From JAEUNJ01 sp052035955 (lineage in GTDB: Bacteria > Pseudomonadota > Gammaproteobacteria > Burkholderiales > Rhodocyclaceae), in contig JBPOHD010000005.1 of assembly GCA_052035955.1 (NCBI GenBank), forward strand, positions 1 through 64,000: a DNA stretch of 64,000 nucleotides, read 5' to 3'. The notes under the pieces are model-generated. The model did no database searches. It saw only the letters and a list, made by a program, of their open reading frames with translations, and was not told where the DNA came from. Both the position numbers and the translations under genes were made by a program. Shown piece after piece: positions 12,001-24,000 of the stretch (its first letter is position 1; every line of letters begins with the position of its first letter).

Positions 12001-15000
12001 GACTGGATGCAGATGGATCTGGTCCAGGGCCAGAACTACGAGTTCGTCGCCTACAACAACGGCGACGGCGTCGGCATCGTGCCCGGCATCCGGGTCTTCG
12101 GTGCAAACGGCAGCACCCAGGTGACGGCCGGCGTCTCCGGCAGCACCATCGCCGGCGTACTGAGCTATGTGGACCTGACGGCGCCCACCTCGGGCACCTA
12201 TTACGTCGCCCTGCAGGGGGCGGCGGCCGGCGGCTACGGCTTCATGAGCACCGCCGACATGACCGTGGACGACTACGCCGACGGCAACGGCACCCACGGG
12301 GTGCTGGTGGCCGACTTCGCCGGCGCCGACCGCCACGGCCGCTTCCAGACGGCCGGCGATGCGGATTTCCTGCGGCTCTACCTGGAAGTCGGGCAGACCT
12401 ACACCTTCGGCGCCGACCTGGTGGGCACCACCGGGGACCTGGTCCTCTACGACGAGTTCGACAGCCCCCTTGCCTTCGACGTGACGGGCATTGGCGTCGC
12501 CACGGGGGTCCGCGAGTACCGGGTGACCGCCACGGCGGAATACAGCGGCGTGCATTACCTGGCCGTCACCGGCGCCACCGCCGGCGGCCGCTGGGTCGCC
12601 TTCTACGACGGGCAATCGCCCGATCCCCTCTCCATCCCGCCGACCCGCTACGGCGTCGAGGCCGCCACCCCGAACATCTACGAGGCGGATACCGGCGAGC
12701 AGGTGGCCTGGTTCAACGTCTTCCGCACCGGCAGCACCGACGACGCCGGCAGCGTCGGCTGGCGGCTGGCCGTCGAGGGCGCGGATTTGACGGGCAACGC
12801 GGACAGCAACACGCTGACCGGCACCGTCGCCGACGACTATCTCGACGGCGGCGGGAGCGACGACCAGCTCGACGGTGGCGCCGGCGAGGACGTCGCCGTC
12901 TTCTTCGGTTATCGCGACGACTACCTGGTCGACTTCGGCACCGGCGGCACGCTGACGGTCACCGACACTTACACGGAAGATGGCGACGAGGGCACGGATA
13001 CCCTGACCGGCATCGAATGGCTGTCCTTCTATGACGGCAGCTACCGCATCGAGCAGGGCGGCGAGTTCCAGGTCAATACGAATACCCTCGACAGCGAGGA
13101 GATGCCGACCATCGCCCGCCTGGCCGACGGTGGCTGGGTGACCGCCTGGGAAGATGACGTCGAGGGCAACGTCGACGTCTTCTTCCAGCGTTACGACGCC
13201 GACGGCGCACCGGTCGGCGGCGAGGTCCAGGCCAATACCTACGGCAGCAGCGACCAGATGGATGCCACCGTGGCCGGCCTGCAGACGGGCGGCTGGGTCG
13301 TGCTTTGGGAGTCCTGGAACCAGGATGGCGACCAGGACGGGGTGTACGGGCAGATCTACGACGAATTCGGATCGGTCGTCGGCAGCGAATTCCGGGTCAA
13401 CCAGACGACCGCCGGCGACCAGGACGAGGCCTCCGTGGCCACCCTGGCCGACGGCCGCTTCCTGGTCACCTGGGAATCCTCCACCTCGGACTCGGGGGGC
13501 ACTTCCCATGGCGTCCAGGCCCGGCTCTATGCGGCCGACGGCACCGCCCTCAGCGACGAGTTCGCCGCCAGTTCCGGCGACGACTGGAACCCCCATGTGG
13601 CCGACCTGGCCGGCGGCGGTTTCGCCATCGCCTGGGACTACTACAACGCCGGCAACGATTCCGACGAGGTCTACCTGCGGGTCTTCGATGCCGACGGCAA
13701 TGCCCTCGGCGCCGCCTTCCGGGCCAACCAGTACATGGCGGATTACCAGGAGCAGGCGTCGATCGCCGGCCTGGCCGACGGCAGCTTCGTCCTCGCCTGG
13801 GAGACCTGGGAGCAGGACGGCAGCGGCGAGGCCGTCTACGCCCGCCGCTTCGATGCGGCCGGCGTGGCCCTGGGCAACGAGTTCCGCCTCAACCAGTACG
13901 CCATCGGGGACCAGGAGGACGTGGCCGTGGCCGCCCTGGCCGGCGGCGGCTTCGTCGCCGCCTGGGAATCCTACGGCCAGGACGGCAGCCTGGAAGGGGT
14001 CTATGCCCGCCGCTACGACGCCCTGGGCACCGCCCTGGGTGCCGAGTTCCGGGTCAATGTGGTGGATTTCGATGACCAGGACACCCCGACGGTGACCGGC
14101 CTGGCCGACGGCGGCTTCGTCGTCTCCTGGGAATCCTGGGGCCAGGACGGCGATTACTACGGCATCTACGGCCGCCGCTACGATGCCGACGGCCTGCCGG
14201 TCGGCGCCCCGCGCCTGGTCTACGATGTCCTCCCAGAGCTACCCGTGGTCGATATCGCGGACTTCGCGCCCGGCTCGGTCTTCTCCGGCGTCGCCAGCTT
14301 CTCGGCCGGCCAGGCCGCCACCCTGGTCAGCATCCGGGTGGCCGGCGACACCGCCACCGAGGGCGACGAGGCCCTCGGCCTGGTCCTCACCGGCCCCGGC
14401 CTGGCTTCCGGCCATGAAACGGCGACCGCCGTCATCCGCGACGACGACGCCTTGGGCGTCGTCACCATGGATGGCGTGCCGGGCAACGTCACGGAAGGCG
14501 GCGGCTTCACCGTCGTCCTGCGCCGGGACGGCGGCCTGCGCCAGACCTCCCTGGTGCGCTGGGGGGTGGATGCCCCCGCTCTTGCGGACGTCATGCCCCA
14601 TAACGTGCCCGCTGCGGGTGACTTCGTCGGCGGCCTGCTGCCCGGCGGCACCGTCACCTTCGCTCCCGGCGCCACCACGGCGAGCTTCACCATCGCCACC
14701 GCCAACGACGTGTTCAGCGAAAGCCCGGAACTCTTCGACCTGACGTTCAGCGCCAGTCGCGCCTACTTCGGCTTCCCCGGCGAGTTCGTCGGCTCCGCCC
14801 CGGGCTTCGGCATCGACGACAACGATCCCTCCCTGACCGCCGTGCCGTCCTATGCCATCTCGGCCCCGGTGAGCGTCCTCTACGAGGGCGGCGCCATCGC
14901 CCGCGAGGCGACCCCGCCGGCCACCGCCTCGGCAACCCCGGTGGTATTCACCGTCACCCGCTCGGTCCACACCGCCCAGGCCACGACCGTGAACTGGAAG

Positions 15001-18000
15001 CTGGACCTGGCCGAGACCCGTCGCGGCCGCGGCAACCACATGACCGTCGCCGACCTGGCCGCCGGCCAGGCCCTCTGGGGCGAACTGGGCTTCACCGCCG
15101 GCCAGACCACGGCCACCCTGACCGTGCGGATCGCCGCCGATTATGCCAATGAGCTGAACGAGTACTTCGGCGTGGTCCTCGGGGAGGCGAATGGCTTCGA
15201 AATCGCCCGCGCCGGCGTCAGCGTGCTGAACGACGACGACCGCTTCATCGGCACGACCCTGGCCGTGGTCGGCTCCGCCACCCTGACCCCCGCCGCCCTG
15301 GTCATCGGCACCGACCGGGTGGGTTCCCGCACCCGCATCGACTTCGCCGCCGACCAGGACTGGTATGCCGTGCAGCTCAACGCCGGCGAGCAGTACGAGT
15401 TCTACGACGTCGGCCGCCCCGGCGCCATCGACCCCAGCCTGCGCCTGCTCGACGCTTCGGGCGTCCAGGTGGCCACCGGCGCCAACAGCTTCGCCGCCTT
15501 CGACCGCATCGTCTACACGGCCCCCGTGGCCGGCACCTATTACCTGGCCGCCGGCGCCAACGGCGGCTTCACGACGGCCGCCGTCGCCTACTCGAACCAG
15601 TACGCCATCGTTTCCCGCACCCCGGGCGAAACCGACGACTTCGAATCCGGCCTGGCGACCCTGGATCGCCTCGCCGCCTCCAACCACCTGCCGGGCATCT
15701 TCGGCCGCATCGACGGGGAAGGCGACGAGGATGCCTTCAGGACCTGGCTGGATGCCGGCACCACCTACACCTGGATCGTCGCCGGGATCGCCCCCGACAC
15801 GGCCGCCGATGGCCTGAGTTTCTCCCTCTACGACGCTTCTTCCGGGACCGCCGTCGTCGCACCGGTGACGATGTCCGCCGCGTCGGCCGGCGCCTGGATG
15901 ACGCCGGGCGCCATTACCTTCACGCCGACGACGACCGGCGACTACGTCCTCGCCGTCACGGGCAGCGACCAGGCCCTCTGGCACATCGGCCTGGACGGCG
16001 TCTCCGTTCCCGGGCCCCTGACCTCCGCCACCCCGACGGTCTACGGCCTGCAGATCCCCGGCACGGTGATCGAGGAGGGGGACGGCAACAAGTTCAGTGC
16101 CCTGCTCGGCGTGCACCAGGTCTTCGTCAACGTCTATCGCACCGGCCCGACCAACGAGGCCGGCTCGGTGGATTGGAGGATCGGCACCCCGTCTCCCGGG
16201 CTCGACAATGACGATTTCATCGGCGGTGCCGCCGGCACCGCCGGCACCGTCTTCTTCGGCGCCGGCGAGGCCTACCAGGGCCTGACCCTGCGCATCGTCG
16301 GCGACGACATCGACGAGGACGACGAAAGCTTCAGCCTCGAGCTGACGAACCCCACCTACGGCGGCAGCACCCTGACCGCCGAGCTTCACGAAGCCGACTG
16401 GCGGGACGACCTCCGCCTCGCCGACGACGACCACACCGTCTTCTCCGTCGCCGCCCTCGAATTGCGCAAATACGAAGGCAACAGCGGCGCCACGCCCTAC
16501 GTCTTCCTGGTCTCGCGGGCCGGCAGTTCCGGCGCCGGGGCCAGCGTGAACTGGGTGATGTCCTTCGGCGGCACCGCCAACGAGGCCGATTTCGTCGGCT
16601 CCGCCATGCCCGGCGGCACCATCGTCTTCGCCGAGGGCGAAACCGCCCGCCTGGTCACCGTCACGGTCCAGGGCGACACGACGCCGGAAGCCGACGAGTT
16701 CATGCGCTTCGAGCTCTACGGCGTGCCCCCCGAAGCTCTCGGCACGAATATCGCCAACGCCACCCTCCGCAACGACGATCCGGACACCGGCGCCAACACT
16801 CTCGCCGGTGCCGCCGCCGGCGGCTCGGCGCTGGCCTTCGCGGGCGGCCTCGTGTCCAACGGCATCAACGGCATGGTCGGCGGTGCAGACCGCAACGACT
16901 TCTACAAGTTCACCCTGGGCAGCGCGGCCAACGTCCGCCTGCATCTCTACGGAATGGCCGGCGGCGACGCCAACCTGCGCCTCTACCGGGGTGGCACGCC
17001 GATCGCCTATTCCGGCAATGCCGGCAGCCAGGACGACTTCCTGCGCTACGGCGGCGCCGGCCTGGAGGCCGGCACCTACTTCGTGCAGGTGCTGCAGGGC
17101 GCCGGCGACACGCCCTACAACCTCTACCTGGAGGCCTCGGCGGCCTCCGCGGCGCCCTCGGACGTGCTGATCACGCCGGCCAACGCCGACCGCTACGAGG
17201 GCAACACCGGCGCCACGCCCTTCGTCTTCACCGTCCTGCGCGGCGGCAACCTGGCCACCGCATCGACGGTGGGCTGGGCCGTGGCGGGCACGGGGGGCGA
17301 CCCGGCGACTTCGGCCGATTTCGTGGGCGGCACCCTGCCTTCGGGAACGCTCACCTTCGCCGCCGGCGCCACCGCCCTGCTGCTGACCATCAACGTCGCC
17401 GGCGACACGGTGGACACCTCCAGCGACACCTTCCGGGTGCAGCTGACGGCCATCGCCAATGCCTTCCTGCCCAACGGCGGCGCCGCCGACGCCATCATCC
17501 GCAACGACGACGGGCTGCCCGCCGACCGCGGGGCCAACACCATCGCCGGCATCGGCGCGGCCCCCTTCACCTCGGCCGACCTCGGCTACGTGGGCCTGGT
17601 GCCGACGGCCGTGGCCGGCGAGATCGTCGGCACCACCGACCCCAACGACTACTACCGCATCCGCCTGGCCGCCGACGCCGACCTGATCGTGGACCTGACC
17701 GGCATGCGGGCCGACGCCAACCTGGAACTGCTCAACGCCACCGGCGGCCTGCTCGCCGCCTCCTCGAATCCCCATGCCAGCGACGAGCGGATCGTCTATT
17801 CCGGCCTGGCCGCCGGCAGCTACCTGATTCGCGTCTATTCCCAGGGCGGCGCCGACACCCCCTACGACCTGCGCGCCCTGGCCGTGCCGCCCAAGGCGAC
17901 CGTGCGCGTGGACGCCACCTCGGCGCCGGCTTCCGAGGGCGACAGTGTCTCGTACGATCACGTGTTCTCTGTCAGCCGCCAGGGCGACCTGTCCCAGGAA

Positions 18001-21000
18001 GGCCACGTCGAGTGGCGCCTGGCCCTGCCGTCGCCGGGCCTCGACGAGTTCGACTTCCCGGTCGGCTTCGCGCTGTCCGGCACGGTGAGCTTCTCCGCCG
18101 GCCAGACCACGCCGTCTACCATCACCATCCGGACCACGGGCGACGTGGACGTGGAAGCCGACGAGAGCTTCGTCGTCGAGCTGTTCAATCCCGTCGAACT
18201 GTCCCTGCATCCGACCGCGCGCACGGCCGGCGGCGTCATCCGCAACGACGACCGCATCGTCGCGCCACCTTCGGTGCTGATCCAGGCGCCGGGCCTCTCC
18301 GCCTTCCGCGACGAGGGCGCCGCCGGCACCGCCAGCACCTACGTGTTCACCGTCCTGCGCAACGGCGAGGCGGCGGCCCTGGACACGGGCTCCGTCGTCT
18401 CCTGGACCGTCGCCGGCCTGACGCCGGGCCTGACGGCCGAGGATTTCGACGGCGCCACGATGCCCGGGGGCAACGTCTTCTTCGCGGCTGGCCAGACCTC
18501 TGCCACCCTGACGGTGACGGTGGCCGGCGATGCCCTGGTGGAACCCGACGATCCCTTCCAGGTTCGCCTGACCGGCACCGACTGGGGCGTCGTGGTCGGC
18601 GGCGCCGACTCGGCCTTCGCCCTGATCCGCAACGACGACATCCCGCCCGCTGCGGCGGTGGTTGCCCTGCGCGCGGTGGCCGACTCCTCGGCCCGCGACG
18701 AGGGCGATGCCGGCAGCACGCCCTTCACCTTCGAGCTGCGGCGCAGCGGCGGCGACCCGAACGCGGTCGCCACCGTCGAATGGCGGGTGGACATCCCCGG
18801 CATCGGCGGCGCCTCGGCCGGCGACTTCGCCGGCGGCACCCTGGCCGCCGGCACCGCCACCCTGACGGCCGGCGCCGATTCGGTGCCGATCACCATCCTG
18901 GTGGCCGGCGACGCCAGTCCCGAGTTCGACGAGGGCTTCATCGTCCGCCTGACCGGCGCCAGCGGCGCCGTCATCGACCCCCTGGGGGCCAGCGTCGGCG
19001 GCCTGATCCGCAACGACGACCGGGTCACCCGCTTCGGCCTGCGCAGCGACGCCCCGGCCCTGGCCGAGGGCGATGCCGGCGACACCACCAGCTTCAGCTT
19101 CACGGTCACCCGCTCGGGCAGTTCGGCGGGCACCGATACCGTCCAGTGGAGCGCCCTCGGCCTCGGTGCCGTGGCCGCCGACTTCCTGAACGAGACCCTG
19201 CCGGCCGGCACCCTCACCTTCACCGCCGGCCAGGAAACGGCCACCATCAGCGTGCTGGTGACCGGCGACGCGACGGTGGAGGGCAACGAGCCCTTCGCCG
19301 TGCTGCTCTCCAATCCCAGCGCGGGTGTCGAGATCGATGCCCTGGCCAACGTGGCCGTGGCCCGCATCCTCAACGACGACGGCCTGATCCCCGAGGTGGC
19401 GATCGCCGCCGTCACCGAGGTCGCGGCCGGCCCCGGGGTCGGCGACGAGGCCGTCCCGGGCGCCCGGGAAGGCGATTCCGGCAATGTGCCCATCCTCTTC
19501 CAGCTGACCCGCAACGGCGCCAACCTGGGCAGCGCCTCGGTGGTCCGCTGGGCGGTGGCCGGGGCCCTGGTCTCGGGCGCCGACTTCGCCGGCGGCGCCC
19601 TGCCGACCGGCACCTTCAGCTTCGCCGCCGGCCAGGATTCCGGCTTCATCACCATCCGCGTGAACGGCGACAGCCAGTTCGAGGCCGACGAGCAGTTCCA
19701 GGTCAACCTGACGGCCGTCAGCAACGCGGTGATCTCCGCCGTCGCCGGCCAGGCCGCCGCCACCATCCTCAACGACGACGCTCCGCCCCTGGTCGGCATC
19801 GGCCTCGACGGATCGACGGCGGCCGAGCAGGCCGAGGGCAACAGCACCGCCTCCGCGGGCCTGTGGAAGTTCGTCGTTGCCCGCAGCGGCGACACCTCCG
19901 GCGCCGGCAGCGTCAAGTGGGCCCTGGGCGGCAGCGACACCGGCCTGGGCGCCGACGACTTCGCCACCACGCCCCTGTCCGGGACGGTGAGCTTCGCCGC
20001 CGGCCAGGTGACCGCGACGGTCACCGTCAAGGCCAGGGCCGACTTTCTCCAGGAGGAGGACGAGCACTTCTTCCTCGCCCTGTCCGATGCCGTTGGCATG
20101 GTCATCGACGGCGGCGCGGGCCAGGCCCATGCGGTCATCGAGAACGACGACGAGCCGCCGGTGCTGTCCATCCTGGCCGAGTCGGCCAGCCTGCAGGAGG
20201 GCAGTTCCGCCTCCGCCGGCGCCGCCACGCCCTTCGTCTTCAAGGTGGTCCGCGACGGCAGCACGCCGGCTTCCGCGGTGACGGTCAAGTGGGCCGTCTC
20301 CAGCCTGGCCAGCGGCCTCACGGCGGCAGACTTCGTCGGCTTCGCCGGCCTGCCCTCCGGCACCCTCACCCTGGCCGCGACGGCCACCGAGGCCTATATC
20401 ACCCTGAAGGTGGCCACCGACTTCCTGCCCGAGGCCGACGAGCCCTTCCAGGTTTCCCTGTCGGCGGCGGTCAATGCCGGCATCTCGGCCTCCGGCGGCA
20501 GCGCCGGCGGCGTCATCGTCAACGACGACGTGCCGCCCGAGTTCAGCATCACGCCCCAGGAACTGGCCCGGAGCGAAGGCAACAGCGGCAGCACGCCCTA
20601 TGTCTTCACGGTCACCCGGGACGGCAACGTGGGCGTCGCCTACACCGTCAATTGGCGGGTCGTGGACCTGCCCTTCGCGCCCTCGGTCGCCGGCGCCGAC
20701 TTCACCGGCGGCGCGCTGCCTTCCGGCACCCTGTCCTTCGGCGCCGCGGAAAGCGTCAGGACCATCACCCTCAACGTGGCCGGCGATGCCCTGGCCGAGC
20801 TGGACGAGACCTTCGTCCTCGCCGTGGTGGACAACAACGGCCTGGTGCCCAGCATCAGCACCGCCGTCGGCCGCATCCTCAACGACGACGACGACAACAC
20901 CGGCATCGGCACGGCCGCCAAGGCCTTCGCCGTTCCCGGCGCCGCAGCCGGCAGCTTCGATTCGCCCACCGACGAGGACTGGTTCAAGCTCAGCCTGACG

Positions 21001-24000
21001 GCCGGCACCAACTACCGCTTCGTCGCCGCGGCGCTCACCGCCGACGCCCGCCTGCACCTGCGCGACGGCGCCGGCACGCTGCTCCAGGAGGACGACGACT
21101 CGGGCGGCGGCAACGCTGCCCTGATCGAGTTCACGCCGGTCACTACCGGCACCTACTACCTGGTCGCCGACGCCGCCGACGGCGCCGAGGGCCTCTATGC
21201 CCTGGCCGGCTTCCGGGTCGATGCCGGCGGCGTCATCGCCTGGCCGGGAACGGCCTCGGCGGCGCCGGTGCTGACTTTGAACGCGGCCCCGGTGGCCGGC
21301 CTGATGGATGCCGACGGCAGCCAGTACAAGGTCAGCCTGAGCGCCGGCACCATCTATCAGTTCGTCGCCCACGGGGCCGGCACCGGCGCCTTCTCGATGG
21401 CCATCTACAACGGTCCGTCAGGCGGCGCGACCCTGCTCGCCGCCGAGACCACCACCGACGCCCCCGACACTACTGTGACCTTCCAGGCCGCCACCAGCGG
21501 CGCCTACTACCTGGATGCCCTGGGCGAGGCCGGCCAGGTCTTCTCCCTCGAGGCCAAGGCGGACAACTTCGCCGCCGTGCTGCCCACCCTGTCGCTCTCC
21601 GGCGCCCAGACGGCGCTGCCGGAGGGCAATGCCCTCGGGGCCGCGACGCCCTTCGTCTTCAACGTCAGCCGCGCCGGCGCGGCGGTCAATACCGTCAAGG
21701 TGGCCTACCAGGTGACGGTGACCACGGCAGCGGGGCAGGCCAATGCGGCCGACTTCGGCGGCGCCTTGCCCACCGACACGATCACCTTCGCCCCCGGGGA
21801 ACTGCTCAAGACCATCACCATCAACGTCGCCCAGGACCAGGCCTTCGAGGGCGACGAGGTGTTCGGCCTGAAGCTGCTCAATGCCTCCGGCGCCCTCATC
21901 TCGGCCACCGGCGGCACGGTCAACAACACCATCAGGAACGACGACGCGGCACCCACCATCGCCGTCTCGGTGGATGGCGAGGCCTCCCGCGGTGAAGGCG
22001 ACGCCGGCTACACGGAACGCGTCTTCGTGGTCACCCGCTCCGGCGCCATCGGCAACACCGGCAGCGTCAAGTGGAGCGTCGCCGGCGCCACCGCCACCGG
22101 CATCGGCGCCGCCAACGCGGCCGATTTCGTCGGCGGTGTGCTGTCCAGCGGCACCCTCGGCTTCGCCGCCGACCAGGCCACCGCCACGGTCACCGTCCTG
22201 GTGGCCGGCGACGCCCTGGTGGAAGGCGACGAGGCCTTCGACCTCGTCCTCTCCGCCCCGGTGGGCGGCGCCCTCGACGCCGCCGCCACCCGCGCCCGGG
22301 CCCTCATCGCCAACGACGACGTGGTCGCCCCGACGATCACCGTGACGGCGGTGGATGGCTCGAAGACGGAAGGCAACACGGCCGCCAGCGCCTATGTGTT
22401 CAGCATCAACCGCAGCGGCGACCTGGCGCGCGCCAGCACCGTCGTCTGGGGGGTCATCCCGGTCATCGGCGGCGCCACCCTGTCCGACTTCGCCGGCGGC
22501 GTGCTGCCGGCCGGCACCGTCACCCTGGCGGCCAGCCAGTCGGCGGCCCTGGTCACCATCAGCGTGGCCGGCGACGCCTTCCAGGAGATGGACGAGGCCT
22601 TCCGGGTCAAGGCCCTTTCCGTGACCAACGGGGTCGTCTCGACCCTCGGCGGCACGGCGGTCGGCAACATCCGCAACGACGACACCACCGGCCTCGCCGC
22701 CGAGGCAGACACGACGCGCATCGACCTGGCCGGGAACAGCCGCGACCTGGCCTACGACGTCGGCAACATCGGCTCGGCGGTGCGCAGCTTCAGCGACTTC
22801 GTCGGCGATCCGGACCGCAACGACTACTACCGCTTCGTCACCACGGCGCGCGGCAAGCTGACCATGAACCTGACCGGCCTGACGCCGGACTCGGACCTGC
22901 AGCTGCTCTCCGGCAGCGGCAGCTTCATCGCCGGCAGCGCCCTGGCCGGCGTCGCCCCCGAGAACATCGCCGTCGACAACCTGGAGGCCGGCACCTACTA
23001 CGTGCGTGTCTACCAGTTCCTCGGCAACATCAACTACACCCTCAAGCTCTCCTCGGCGGCCAACGCCGACAATGCCGGCGACTCCATCGCCACCGCCCGC
23101 AACGTCAGCGCCCTGACCGCCAATGAAGTCAGCTTCAGCGACTACGTGGGCGGCACGGACCAGGACTTCTACAAGTTCACCCTGGCCGGGGAGACCAATT
23201 TCCGCCTCAGCCTGATCGGCGACAGCCCGAACGCGGACGTCCGCGTCCTCGATGCCAATGGCCTCATCGTCGCCTCCAGCACCGGCAGCGGCAGCAACGA
23301 GAACATCGCGGCCGTCCTCGGCGTCGGCACCTATTACGCCTGGGTCTACCCGGCCAGCGGCACCATCAATTACACGCTGCGCATGTCCGGGGCGACCACC
23401 GCCCAGAGCGGCAACAACGCCTACACGGAGGCCCAGGACCTGGGCACCCTCACCACCGGCGCCAAGACCGTCACCGAGGCCGTGGGTGTCGCCGACGGGG
23501 AGGACTTCTTCAAGTTCACCACGACGGGCCTGGCCAAACTGACGGCCAACCTGACAGGCCTGACGGCGGACGCCGACCTGGTGCTGCTGCGCGGCGACGG
23601 CACCACGCCGATCGCCTTCTCGACCAATGCCGGCGCCACTTCCGAATCGGTGGTCTTCGACAACCTGGCGGCCGGCAGCTACTACCTGCAGGTGACCAGC
23701 CGCAGCGGCTCGACGAGCTACAACCTGACGGTCTCCTCCACGGCACCGAATCCGGCCGACGGGGCCGGCAACGGCATGGCCGTCGCCAAGGTCCTGGCCG
23801 TCGGCGCCAAGCCGCTGGTCGTCACCGATGCCATCGGCTATGGCGCCGGTGCCTCCCAGGACACGGAGGACTGGTATTCCTTCGTCCTCGCCAGCAGCAG
23901 CCTCGCCCCCACCTACGGCGTCCAGCTCGGCCTGGCCGGCCTGTCCGACGATGCCGACGTCCAGCTCTGGCGGCGCACCGCCACCGGCAGCACCACCGCG

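Noticed and set aside
3361..13596. 3,411-residue open frame on the minus strand inside the giant gene
   Set aside because: It is the antisense shadow of a GC-rich, G/C-ending plus-strand gene. The product is low-complexity Gly/Ala/Arg/Asp with no domain, and it has no ribosome-binding context. The similar 14239-21372 and 21418-24939 minus-strand frames were rejected for the same reason.
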